Assembly: GCA_963693305.1 (NCBI GenBank)
Contig: OY855908.1
Coordinates: 32,631,805 to 32,695,804 of the forward strand
Reading direction: 5' to 3'
Source of the DNA: Meandrina meandrites
Lineage: Eukaryota > Cnidaria > Anthozoa > Scleractinia > Meandrinidae
DNA: 64,000 bases
Below are positions 49,301-61,676 of this stretch, piece by piece. The notes below the pieces were generated by a model. The model had not been told where the DNA came from. It worked only from the letters and a program-made list of their open reading frames with translations, and ran no database searches. The first letter of the stretch is position 1, and every line of letters begins with the position of its first letter. The translations under genes and the position numbers were made by a program.

Positions 49301-49782
49301 AGAAGCATCAGTTTACACTTTTCCCTTACGAAAGCATTCGAAAATTGAAATCGTAAACGGGAACTTCCGGATTCCTGCAGGCAGAAACTTTGAATTTGCA
49401 AGCAAGATAGGAAAAAGGCGGCTTCCAAAAAAGAGCTACAATCGCTTCGGGTTTGCTTTGCCGTCGTCAAGCATTTCGATGGAAAAATAAATGAAAAAAA
49501 GATAAAGTTCTCTATTCTAATTAAACTGCAGTCTAAAGCTGTCCTAGCTTGATGGCAAGCTGCCAATACCATTTAGTGTTACTGGCCACTGTGCAGTATT
49601 GCAAATGTATGCTAAAGAAATTGTGGCTTGATTGTAACTAATAAAAAAAATGGTGAAAGACATGAACAAGAATTGAATGAAAATTTAAGTATAACATGTA
49701 CGCTAACCTCTCCCAGCGTAGTAAATGGAAGAAGTGAAAGTAAAAAAGCCAGGACGAGAAGTGGAGTAATTGCGAGCTGAAC
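46381..49782 (-). CDS. BRICHOS-domain precursor with C-terminal nine-Cys peptide
   Basis: Five coding exons on the - strand: 49782-49708 (signal peptide, core LAITPLLVLAFLLSLLPF), 48989-48843, 48638-48537, 47838-47667 and 46655-46381. All have GT-AG borders and phases 0, 0, 0, 1, giving about 256 residues. An upstream exon supplying the ATG was not located; the array genes have an ATG-only exon 1. Exon 2 encodes the linker (EVFRVPAHNNVEGADFYHDF). Exons 3-4 hold a BRICHOS domain with conserved cysteines in RKVCYL and DFCGAL. The last exon opens with a basic RHRIAR processing motif, then C-x11-C-x8-C-x6-C-x5-C-x11-C-x11-CC-x3-CP and a basic tail. BRICHOS domains act as intramolecular chaperones and are released by proteolysis. 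The C-terminal peptide is homologous to the array peptides, including WDL before Cys3. Confidence 0.85.
47010..47440. repeat. Repeat with CGGTAACCGGGCTG motifs in the last intron of the BRICHOS gene
   Basis: Several direct and near-complementary copies of GGTAACCGGGCTGGC and TTCATATAGGAA words occur, including GAGATCTCGGTAATCGGGCT. This fits a dispersed inverted-repeat element. Confidence 0.6.
48424..48506 (-). repeat. tRNA-like SINE relic
   Basis: On the - strand the sequence has an A-box-like GTGGCCTACTGGCTAGCG and a B-box-like AGATTCAAATCCTCC about 30 nt later. It lacks a clean cloverleaf and lies beside a BRICHOS exon donor, so it is a SINE head rather than a working tRNA gene. Confidence 0.55.
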
Positions 49783-50294
49783 CTAAAAAGAAACAAAAGT
49801 GCAAAAGGACAGTTTAAAAGACAATGAAAACCATGTTCAAGAACGAATGTTAACAGAGTTCACCTTCATGACAAAGAAACTGCTTTATCTTGTAAGAAAG
49901 TGTTCTAAGCAGATGGATCTTTGTATCCGAAAGTTGAGTCTAGTTGCGCTTTGTCTTCGTAATATTTATATGCTTTGTGCATAGATACGTGATTGATAGC
50001 TGCCAGTCATTTCGGCTGTATTCCATTTCCTTATTTTTGTCTTTTGCCATAGCGGAAATCTCATAATATTGCTGAAAGGGAAGTTCAAAGGAGGAAGAGA
50101 TCTGCTTTTTTGGCATACAAACAACCTGTTTTTTTTTCTGGATTGCTGAATTGAGGTCACTCATAAGGCCGAGAAAAATCAACCAGATAACAACGAGTTT
50201 TTGCTCACTAAAAATAATGGAAAGTAAATGATAGAAAACGCCAAAAAACTCAGCCTGAAGTTAACCAAATTTAAAACGACTGGCGAAGAAACTG

Positions 50295-50295
<1 letters not shown>

Positions 50296-50336
<41 letters not shown>

Positions 50337-50337
50337 C
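50296..50337. repeat. (CAA)n microsatellite
   Basis: About 13 uninterrupted CAA units. Confidence 0.95.
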
Positions 50338-53300
50338 GACCGAGACAGAATTGATGTTTAATAAAGATAAACTAACGGATGTTATTATGTATTAAAGTCA
50401 ATGTATGGCTTGAATCGGAGAAGTAAGACAAGATGTAATATCTAAGCATTGAGGATGACTGAGGTTTGGAAAACATTGCAAAACAACCAGGCGTGAAGCT
50501 TTCTCTGCAAGTTGGTCAAGTGAAGCTTTTTTATTTCATTATCGACCCAAATATGACTGCTTGACTTCCAGCTTTTCTTAGAAGCTGAAGATCCAGAGGA
50601 GCAAAAATAATCTCATTAATTAAGTGTTGACAGAGCAAAACACGGAACTTCTTATAACCCAGCTGGCTTGTAGGCTAAGATGGTCAAAATCCAGACTCGT
50701 TTTCCGAGAAATTTCCTTTTCCGGTTTTTCCACGAAACTGAAGCGTAGGTCATCGAATTTAACCCGCAACATCAGATTCTAGTTTTTATGACAGCTTTTA
50801 ATTTCTTTGATCGCATGCATGCAGGAAAACATATACGATATTCTTGATTTTAGCTGAGAAAAGGCAAACCGCTTTAGAGTTAAGTACGAGGACAAAAGGA
50901 AAAACTTGATAAAGTGCAAATTCACGAAAAGACGGAAACATCATATAACAAGGAGTCACATTGTTTTTAATTTCCCGCGTATTAAAGTGTATCCATGGAG
51001 TTGACCCGTCTCAGTTAGTCCGAAACTAAGGTATTACATACCGCTTGACTTCCCAGTTTTCTTGGAAGGTAATTCATGCAACGTATCGTTGACAATGACA
51101 ATGCCAAACAAGGATCTGCAGGTAAAATGTATAGCGTTTCATTGCCGTAGCTAAAGGAGACTCAAGGGACAGACTATCATTTTTTTTCGGGGGGGGGGGG
51201 GGTGGGGGGGGGGGTAGACAATTTCCAAAACAAAACAAAGAATTTCTGCACAGAAAAAAAACGCTTTCTAGTATTATTGTGGTTTTTGATGCTAAAAAAA
51301 TTCTCGCACAAGCCCACGGCCCAAGAAAGAAATTTTGCCCAACCCGAAGGTGAAAAAAAAAAAAAAATCTTGCCAGGAAAAATTGTCCAACCCCCCTCCC
51401 CCTCAAACATGTGTGTCAATCCCTATGATGGTCAAAATCCGGCCCATTTCAGTAGTAATTTCCGTTTCCGTTTTTCCATGAAGCTGAAACATATTCCTGG
51501 TTTGCTGAAGGAAGGGCAATCAGGGGAAAGGTACGAAAATGAGAAGAAAAAAACCTATAATCCCCTTAAAAAATTGCGAGAAAAGGGAAAATTCAGAAAG
51601 GTACAATCACTGGTGACGCAAAGGGGCAATTTAAGGTCCGAAATTAGTGTGATCAAAGTTGCTGGATGGTTAAGCATGCTGGAAAATCTTTGCAAAAAAA
51701 TAAATAAATAGCAGAGCTAAATAATTTTTGAATCTCAGTGTTGCTTTTCAAATATAGCGATTTGCTATACTATTAAAATTAGTGATGGAAAGGAAACCTT
51801 CGCAAGTACAATAAAAGAATAAAAGGCAAACGAGGAAGAGAGAAAGAAGAAAGAAAGAAAAAGAGAACAACAAGCATTAGATTCTATCTCTTGCGAAAGA
51901 ATAATGATGCCGTCGGTACTTCCGTACACACTAGCGTGACTGAAAGCGTGACTGATTACTGCTAAGTAACGCTTGTTTTCTGCGTTTTTGTCGATTAGTG
52001 TTGTTTGACCTCTAGCATAAGTGTAAAGACCCTGCGAGCAGAGTCTTCTTCGATCTTCCTAGAATAAATGCAAATAAAGTAACATTTAGCCTGGCAAACT
52101 TGCAGGTACCATAAATTGTAAGAGCAACACATGCGTTGAATATTTCCTTAGGTAAAAAAAACCCTCATATTTGCAGACGTTTGCACATATGGCTGTAGAG
52201 GTTCCTTCAGTGGAGGGGAGGGGGCGATAAAACACGGAAATAAGAGAGATCTCTGTGGAGGAGAGAGACATTGTATTGATATCACAAAGCGTCTGTTCAG
52301 AGGTTATTTTCGTTTCCGTTCTTTCCAGGAAGCTGTAGCATGCGAGGTCAACTAAGGGACTAAATCTGCAACCCCAGACTCGAGAAAAAATACGTAACAC
52401 CATCTAATTTCTTTGATCCATGCAGGAAAACATAGAAAACACTTCCAAATATACGAGAGAAAATATTACGATACCACAAGAATTCATGTGGTTTTCCCCT
52501 TACATGCACTATAACAAAATCTTGCATGCTGTTTCTGGGTGAATATAAACAATCGCGTCGGCATAAAAAAAAGATAGAAAAAGAAAAGTCAAGTAAAGAA
52601 AGGAAAAGAAAAATAAGAAAAGTAAAGAGCAGGTAAGAAAACACAGGCAAAAACAAAACAAAACAAAACAGTCTAGCCAATTACATAACGAGCGCTAAAA
52701 AAAATAAATAAACAGAAACCAAAAACGTTTCTCACGATATGGATCGTTTCCACTGTCACGCAATAAAAATATAAATTGAAGAACCATTCATTTAATGAGG
52801 TCAATAAAATAGGATATTATAGAAAATAAGTAAATAAGTCATCTCTCCAAGTTTTAGGTCTGTGCGTTATCCCAAACTTCAGATATTCGTCGAAATGTTT
52901 TGCACAAATTTACAGAGCCCAGTATGGATCCGCCATATTGGTGCGTTGGTGCACATCTGTGGTGCACCAATATGGCGGCCGGAAAATACTGTAAACATCT
53001 GGAGCTTACTTTGGTCATCTAGGCCATTGATAATCTGTACTGGACAGACAAACATTTACATAAACACATTTCCTGCTAAATGGCAAAAAATCGCAAGAGA
53101 AATGTATATTTTTTGACAAACACGATCGTAACTGTATGTCACGCACCGCCATAACTCTAAAATTCAAAGTGCGCTGGTTTCCAAACGAAGCACCCTATTG
53201 AGCTGAAAAGTTGCAAACAGATATAATTTAAGTAGCTCTTATGCCTGATGCAGATGCAAACGTTGGTGTCTCTTTAGATTTGGATTTTAGTACTTGATGA

Positions 53301-53507
53301 CGTCACGTGAAAACGATCTATAAAGAAGAAACAGGAAACCAAACTTGACTTCGAATTTTACACGTAAAAACTCTTGTTCCACCAAAAGTGATATCATCAA
53401 AGCGTACTATGAGAGTTTCGACGAAAGCGTACTATAAGAGCGCACCACATCCGTCGAAAAATAGACTTCATGCCCTTCATTAAACTCTCGTTTAGATGAC
53501 TTGTTGG

Positions 53508-53740
53508 GAAGCGCGGTGGCCAAATGGTTAGTGCGCTGGACTCTGGATTGAACGGTCCGGGTGCGAGCGCTGGCCGGGGCACTGCGTTGTGTTCTTGGGC
53601 AAGACACTTCACTCTCATAGCGCCTCTCTCCACCCAGGTTTATAAGTGGGTACCGGCGAAATTTCTGCTGGGAGTAACCCTGCGATGGACTAGCATCCCA
53701 TTCAGGGGGAGTAGGAATATTCCCAGTCGCTTCATGCTAC
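53508..53740 (+). repeat. tRNA-derived SINE
   Basis: The head GCGCGGTGGCCAAATGGTTA resembles an A box and GGGTGCGAGCGC a decayed B box, spaced as in tRNA-derived SINEs. A typical unrelated body follows (GATGGACTAGCATCCCATTC). The 3' border is uncertain and may lie near 53825. Confidence 0.7.
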
Positions 53741-54320
53741 GGAAACCGGGATTAGCTCGGGTCCGATGGGCCACTAGGCTCGTATGCAGACTTTACCTTT
53801 TACTACCAGATGACTTGTGGTAGAATTGTTAGAAGGTCCTCTCTTTCGACCATCCTGCAGACAACATTTTTTGACTTTTTTAGTAAAACTGCACCAAAAT
53901 TACGACTAAGTACTTTCAACCATGCAGGAAATGCTCCTAGAACGTAAAGGGAAGGATATCTAGCAAATTGTTTAAAGAAGAGGGTGACCGTTAATAGTTT
54001 TCATCAATTTTTCCAAACCACAAGGACAGAACTTGAAAAAGTCAGGCTGACTTTTTCAAGTTGAGATCAAAAGCTCCCGATGGTATCACGGTGATATCAC
54101 TCTATATTTAGCTTAAGTACACTGGTATAGTAATTTTAAGAAAACTTGACCTCTGTTAATAGGTTCCCAATGGTGTAAACATGTTTTTTGGGCTGTTGAA
54201 TTTTTGAAGTTATGGTCGTGACAGTGCCCCTTTAAATGTTTATGTTTTTATCTGCATGGAAGCAGGACGAGGCGGCTCTTCTGTACTGTGTCCTTTAAAC
54301 TTAGATGTATCAACCTATGC

Positions 54321-54648
54321 ATTGGCCATGTTCTAAACGAGCAGGGGACTGGGTACAAATATTCAAAATCGCTTGGATTAAAAAATGGGGCCCCGTCATC
54401 TGAGAGAGCATCCAAAAATTAGTAAGTTTACCAAATTTGAGAGTTATTGGTTAAAACACAAAGGCATGGTATGGAGGGACGCCTGTCCCTCCAATCCATA
54501 CTAAGCTGTCTTATTTTAGCGATTTTAAAAAGTGTAGTATGCCTTTTTTTGCATTTGGATGCTCTTTCGGATGACGGGCCCGATTTTTCAATCAATCGAT
54601 TTTAGTTATTTGTACCCAGTCCCCCGCTCGTTTAGAACATGGCCAATT
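54321..54648. mobile_element. Inverted-repeat element of about 330 bp
   Basis: ATTGGCCATGTTCTAAACGA at the left is mirrored at the right by TTTAGAACATGGCCAAT. The inner arms share GGATGCTCT and GGGTACAAAT in inverse order. Confidence 0.8.
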
Positions 54649-55585
54649 GGACAAGACTGTTATGTACCATCTAAAAACTGTGTCCTTACTTACTCGTCCA
54701 TGTGGCTTCACATGACTAAGATGCACTTGTTTACACAACCTCCCATCCTTTGGAAACGTTATAAAACCATGGATTGAATACGAGTGCGAACACGAGTCTG
54801 TTTAACATTGTCCATGCTCTTGAAAACACACTTTGATCGGTTGTCAGCCAGTGTCAGCTCTATGTTTCAAGTTGTTAAAAACTAAATTGTTTGACATCTC
54901 TGACCGCTAAGGGAGCGGGTGCTGAGGTTCTCCACGAAATTAGTTAAATACAATACTCAAGTCCCAAATTGATTTGTATGTCAGACCATGATACAGTAAG
55001 TGCATCAACAAAGGATGCTTCGGGATCTGGAATAAAAAGAGCAGTATGCGGTAAGTTCTCTGTTTAGTTCGGATGCAGAGGTCTCTCTCTGGTTTGAAAC
55101 TAGGGGCATCCAGTGTATTCTTTGAATGGAATCGACTAGATTCTCTGTCAGATTTAACATTGGAGGGATACTGAAAAAGATGTAGGACAAGAAAAATTTT
55201 GCCTAATGAATTTATTAATAAACAGGTGTCCCCCGCGACCTTTTTAAAGCTAGCAGTTGAATTTATGAAAAGTTAAGCTCTGTGCGCTGCTTATGCATTG
55301 AAAATTGAATAAATTGTTATCCACCGAGTTTCCCAACTCGTAATTTTCTTTCACAGTGCTATTTTTATAACGTTTTCCTGCAAAAGTCCTGCACATTTTC
55401 GCTAATATCTTAGGAAAGTTCGAGGCGGCGAAAACCGGAAGTGGCGTGGGATTTTTTCGTTTGACCGCTGTGAACCAGCCCCCTGCCGAACCATTAAGAT
55501 GATCGCGTGACCAATCGTAGAAGACCTGAGCCTAATGCCACTACTAATGCAGGGACTGGTACTGAAAATTGAAATTAATCAAAAT

Positions 55586-56208
55586 CCCGGGGGGGGTACT
55601 CCTTTAATTTTACTACGGGGGTGAGCCGCTGACTCCCTGAGACTCTTGACCTGTTCCAGAGTAAAAATGATGAATTTGCGACCCTGTTCCAGAGAAAAAT
55701 TGCAAAAAAGGTACCCTGTTCCAGACTCGAAGCAAAGCAACTAATGACACTAATACATACGTGATCCAGAGTGAAACTGGCATCCAGAGTGAAATCGGAG
55801 CGACTTTTAATAGTTAAATGAACATTTATTTAACTCAACTGTTTAATGAATAACTGGTTAATGTACTGGTTAAATAGGTTACAGAAATGCGAGACACGAT
55901 CGATAACGTACGTGACGTGTCCGATCACTCAACGAAAATGGCCTTTTTGGTGGAATACCACGGAAAACAGCGGAAAATATCACAAAGCAAGCGACGGAGG
56001 GGAGCGGAGTTAGCTATACTAGACCGTGGTTAATCAGGATTCTAGGGGAAATTCGACACTATTCCAGAGTCAAACCTGAAAAATATACCCTGTTCCAGAG
56101 AGAAAAGGGCGATTTTTATACCCTGTTCCAGAGTCAGAGAAGCAAAAACCATACCCTGTTGAGCGGCACATACCCGTATAGCCCATATATGGGAGTACCC
56201 CCCCCGGG
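55586..56208. mobile_element. hAT-like MITE with CCCGGGGGGGGTACTCC ends
   Basis: Complementary ends flanked by a perfect 8-bp target duplication ATCAAAAT (55578-55585 and 56209-56216). The interior repeats the word CCCTGTTCCAGA several times. It shares its ends with the short elements upstream of the array genes. Confidence 0.85.
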
Positions 56209-57523
56209 ATCAAAATAGATGTATTTTACGGAATAAAGTTTATTAAACACTTCCTGGTGTCATTTCTTGTCATTCTACAGGGTTTCAGTGATATTTGAGC
56301 GATTTTAGGTTTTTTAACCCCACTTTGACGAGTTTGACTCCAAAACACGCTTAGTAAACGACTCAAATTTTTGTACAAAATGACATTCATTCCTATTGTT
56401 ATTCACTCAACTCAAAGCATAATGCTTCCAGATTCACTCCCTGAAATCCACTTGAACATACATCGCGATTTCACGGCGCAAAAGGATAGTAAAAGATGAA
56501 ATATCGAGCTGAAAAACTACGCCATATATAAAATGCGTGACCCCGGAAAGTTGTTACAGTGCTGTCGCCATTCGCTCGGCCGAGACTGAGTACGGTATAA
56601 TGGTCCAGATCATTCGATCGAAGATATGCATGCTGCGGAGGTCAATTATCTGGCTTGCGAAGTAGAGATGGCCGATAACACGAGGAGATTCAAAACACTT
56701 GCTCCTCTCGGGATCAACCGTGCGCGCGCGTGCACACTCTTGGCGCGCGAACACTGAGTTTTGCATACGAATATCAATAACGAACTGTGTTATTTTTTTC
56801 TTACCCTGATGAAGGCAGGTATATTTGAACCAGAACTTTTTAGCGTCTTAAGACAATTTTATTTTGTACCACATAATACAAGACGCTAACGCAGTGTTAT
56901 GTCCTATGAATCCTATGGACCTAAAAATGTAACTTCCCCAAAATACAAATTTTCTAATACAAAATTTTCATACGGCAGTTTCCGTAGGCCAACCCTTCCA
57001 AAACGACAACGGCGACATGTACGAAGAGTGTATAAGAGAGTTAGCTATGAAACGATTTATGGCAGTTTGAAAATTTGAAAATTTACGAGGATTTGTAAGA
57101 AAAAGCAATAGAGCGTGACTGGATAATGGTAAGCCTTGTTCTTCCCATAGATATATTTCTTATTTCAAAAGGCCTTGAAAAATACACGCAAAAATATTAC
57201 TCTGCGTGTTGCTATGTTTACGCAATTTAATACGACTGACTAGCTAGGATACATTACATTATGACCATATATATATGAAGAACGGAAGTATACTTTTCCT
57301 TGTAGCTTTGACAACTGGCTTGTTTACTGAGTATGCCCAACAAAGCGCTATGCAACAAATGCAGACTGCAGCCTTGAACTCCAGCTAGCCTGAAAAACGT
57401 TGCAGTTAGCCTCAATAGCGCTCTGGTTAGCCTGTTTACAGTTAGCTGATCTCAATCCATATATATATGGTACGCACATCCTTTCAGAATTTGACTGTCG
57501 ATTTCAAAACAAACAACGAACAT

Positions 57524-59563
57524 ATGCTGCGCCTTCGTATCATAATAATAATTCCCAGCGTTTGGTTTTATGCTGTACATGCTTTGAGTTTGAGCGATAT
57601 CAAGCTTTACAGCCAGTACTACTCGAATCAATGGTCTGTTCAAATCAATGGTGGGAAGCAAGAAGCTGATCGATTGGCGTGGAAACATGGCTTCATCAAC
57701 GAAGGCAAGGTATGTACGTCGTATTGCATTATGATGGTTTTTTGGGATTGTATCGTGACAAGGGTCGCTGTATTCCTCGAGCTGTACCGAGGAGAACTAA
57801 GAACTGAATTAAATATTGCAGAGAGGCAGTAAGGCGTACATGCTTTAAAATATATATATTTACAAGCAAAAATATCACGCACAATTTCGAAATTGTGCGT
57901 GATATTTTTGTTTGTTTGTTTTTATCTTTTAAGGGACCGATCGTAAATTACGTCCCAGGGGTGGACGGTGGTTTTCAAAAAAGTGCAGTGTTTCAAAACT
58001 GAACCCCCCAAAAAAATTTTGAGATAAAAATTATACCCGCCTTCCCAATTCTTGTTTGAAAAACGTACCCCCCCCCTTCCCAATTCTTGTTTGAAAAACG
58101 TACCCCCCCCCCCCCCCCCCCCCCCCCTCCTGAGGAGGCCATAATTCTCTCCGTCCTTCCTTGGACAGATTTTTTATCTTTTTTATTTAATATCTCCTTT
58201 ATCTTTCTCTCGGTTATTGTTTGTATTATTTTACATTGTTTAAAATATTAAAGTTTAGCTGTTTGTGTCTGTGAATGAAATTGTTTTCGTCTTTGCTTTT
58301 TGTTATTTATGACAATGATCTAAAAATAGATAGAGAGCTTTCCTTATCTATCACCTGCTTTAGCAAATTCTTCGAAGCTCCCAGCCGCTACGGCCTTTCA
58401 CGTCTCCCGTTTTACATCCCAGGCTTTGTAGATTGGTATTTTCGATCTTTTTTTCATATATACCGATTGAAAGACCGTGAAAAGATCGAGCACAAACTGT
58501 CGAGGGAGCAATCCAACTTAATTTTTAAAGAGCCTTCTGGGTAGTTTTCAAGATCGCGGATTGAGAGCTAGGTTCCAGGCTCTTGCGCGACCATATCAAA
58601 CAACCCTTCTCTCGGGACCTGAAATCGTGTCAAATTCTTTCCTTTTGCCCAACCACGGGATCGAGGATAGATCACTGACGTCAAATTCCCTAGACTGCTG
58701 TTGCTGTGTCATAAAATTTGACCCCCCTCATGTTTCTTACCAGAGAAAAATTTACCCCCCAAAAAGAGGCTTGTTTTAAAATTGTACCCCCCCTCCAAAA
58801 CCACCGCCCCCCCTTGGGACGTAATAAACGATCGGTCCCTAATATATAAACCCCAATTACCAAACCAGTTCGTATTTCTGCTCTAGGGATAGTGCTAACT
58901 ACTTAGCTAGTACCTTTTAAAGTGAGTTCACATGTTGTGGTTGTATAAATGTCTTAGCTTGTATTTTTTTTAGTTTAGAACAAAATTGTTTGATGTTTAA
59001 TTTATTTGTCTCTGGTCCGATGAGCGCTGCTTGACGACCAGTGACTCTGACGTCCCCTGACCTCTGAATAATAAATACACGTATCATGTTGTTCCAAGCA
59101 CGTCGCGAATGAGGAATTCAGTATTAAAAATTCGAAGTTTGGTATGTATGTGTTCACATTTTAACTTTTCATTCATAACTTGGTATTTGTGGGCAGGTAA
59201 TTGATAACTACTACAGTTTTCAACATCACAAAGTGGAAAAAAAATCCCAACTTCCAAGCAATCATATACAGGAAGGACTTGCATCTGAACCAAGTGTATG
59301 TAATTCAAAAAAGTTTACTGAATTATTGCATGCTAATATAATAATTAGTACTGTAAAACTGTATTGGCTTTTATCATGTTAATGTCTTACCCTGGGGAGG
59401 GGAGGGGGGTACTCCCATAAAAAACATACGGTAACCCTTATTAAAATGGGACCTTAATGGCTAAAAATATTGGTCTTTTGCCCGGAAAGCCCTAAGTGAG
59501 ACCAGAAATCTGAAATTTTCACCCCTAAGTGAGATGACGAGCACCCCCGTCCCTTTCCTTTCG

Positions 59564-59595
<32 letters not shown>

Positions 59596-61588
59596 GGGTG
59601 TCTTATATTTTCAACAAAATTTTATGGGGAGTTTAATTCTAGTAAGCTGATAATTAACAATAACTCTTCAAAGTCGAGGTGAATAGTGGTGGATATATAA
59701 TTGTGTTAGTATAATAAAATTGCCACACAAGTTGAATAAGCAGCTGACCAAAATTTACTTTTAGTAACCAAAGCGACATGAGAAGCCATTTTGTTTCTCT
59801 TCGGCTGCTCAGAGGTGATCAAATAGTACTTTGCTATTAATCACCTCTGAGTTAACCAATCAGAGCATATGCCAAAAGCACTATTCAATTGCGTGGTACA
59901 GACTTATTAAATTACTATATCCTTAACAATACAGCACAAAAAAGCTGAAATAAAGATCACTATATATGCACCGGCCATTGAAAAAGCACTTAACTTTCAA
60001 CCACAACAATGCAACACTTAATTAATTAGCTAAACAAGTTAAACAAGAAAAACAACAACACCAACAAATAACAACTTGAAGCCTAAATTCTTAATTATAT
60101 GGCACAAAATGCAACATGATTACATAATTTTTTTTTTATACAATAAAATTAGCAATACAAAAATTAATGTACTTACAATACTTGGCTTAGTCATCATGCT
60201 TGTTTAAAGGACATTGGATATAAGCCCCCTCCTTATCAAACTGAAATAACGCTAACATCATTGTATTACTAATGGCAAACTTAAAGTAAAGCTCCATTAT
60301 TAATTAGAGGATAAGCAGCAAAATTATAAAGGTCAAAGCTATATCAGACCCCTGCAGCAGGGAGGGGCTATTCCAGATTTATGGTGAGGGAGGGTGTGAA
60401 TGGAGTCATTAAACCCAAAAATATCCCTTCGACTTGTAGTGAAATCCCCATAAATCCCCTGGCTGAATGTTTAAACCGTAAAAACACTTAGGAAGAATTA
60501 GCCTGCTTATCAAGCATTCCCGTGTGAGCAAGTGCTATGTGCTGTGTGCGCGAAAATTGAGGTGAGAGTAAAAAAGGGAAAGGAGCAGGGAGGGGGTGGG
60601 GCAGCGAGGGAATGCTTGCAGGCAAACCCCACGATTCTCGCTGCCCTGCCCCCTCCCTGTTCTTTTCCCTTTTTTGCACGACCAGAATCTTCGCTCGCGC
60701 ACGACACATTAAACCCATTTTTTGTTCCCATTTTTTGGATACCCAAAGAAATCCATGATAAAATCAGTACCATAATTTTCTTGCCCAAAAAATAATCATA
60801 AAATCTGATCACAAAATTCCTTTGCACCAGTCTTCCCGTCACCAAAAATCTGGAGTACCCACTCCTCCCCCCCTGGGTATCAGAAAACCACTTTTTCTGC
60901 TTTCATTAACAAATCTAACTGTAAGGATGTAAAATCAACACAGGTTAAGATGGTGGAACAACAAGTTTTAAAGTCTTACAAGCTGTTATCAAAGTTCTCT
61001 ACATCAATAAAAATAAATGACACAAGATGGGAAAATATGTGGTACATGGTGAGTGTTGTCAGTTACTATTTTAAAAGTGTTGAAATAATTTTACATGTCA
61101 GATCAGAGCTGAACAAAACTCAGGGTGGTAAAGTGGTGTGTGACGATTGTTCACAACTACTCTGCCTGTAATTGTCATTCATCTCACATTTTAGTGCGAC
61201 TAAATTGCAGAATGACATAAAAAAAGTTAACTACCAAAACGTAATATGTTAAACTGAATAAAAGTGTGGTCAATTAACTCAGCCCTCTTTTTGTGCCTCC
61301 ATATGTGCATTCAAGAACCGAGAGGATGGTCCTACCTACAATGTGATTGAAGTTTGGAAACAAAATATCACTGGCCAAGGAGTTGTTGTTGCTGTGGTAG
61401 ATGAGGGATTTAACCCCAGTCACCCTGAGATAAAAGACAATTATGTAAGCCAGATTATTATGTGTGTCTTAATAATTTAACATTTTAGGATCAACTCCAG
61501 GTCTGAGAGAGAGAGGGGGTGAGGTGGTGCTGCAACAATCCCCAGAAATTTTTTTTAATGACTAATTATTAATAAACAGTAAATATAT

Positions 61589-61676
<88 letters not shown>

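Larger units (their letters stand above)
49783..57523. other. Gene-poor, repeat-rich interval between BRICHOS gene and convertase
   Basis: Presumably holds the unlocated first exon of the BRICHOS gene and the promoter of the convertase. What can be recognised is repetitive: a CAA run, a G-run with flanking repeat (about 51160-51420), a tRNA-like SINE, a GCCATATTGG palindrome at about 52928-52982, and two larger inverted-repeat elements. ORFs in this interval lack domain or splice support. Confidence 0.6.

Noticed and set aside
53508..53600. Functional tRNA gene
   Set aside because: A- and B-box-like words are present but no cloverleaf or acceptor stem, and a SINE body follows.
57452..57882. 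Overlapping - strand ORFs at the convertase first exon
   Set aside because: They are antisense shadows of the prodomain exon, whose + strand frame matches the convertase family and splices correctly.
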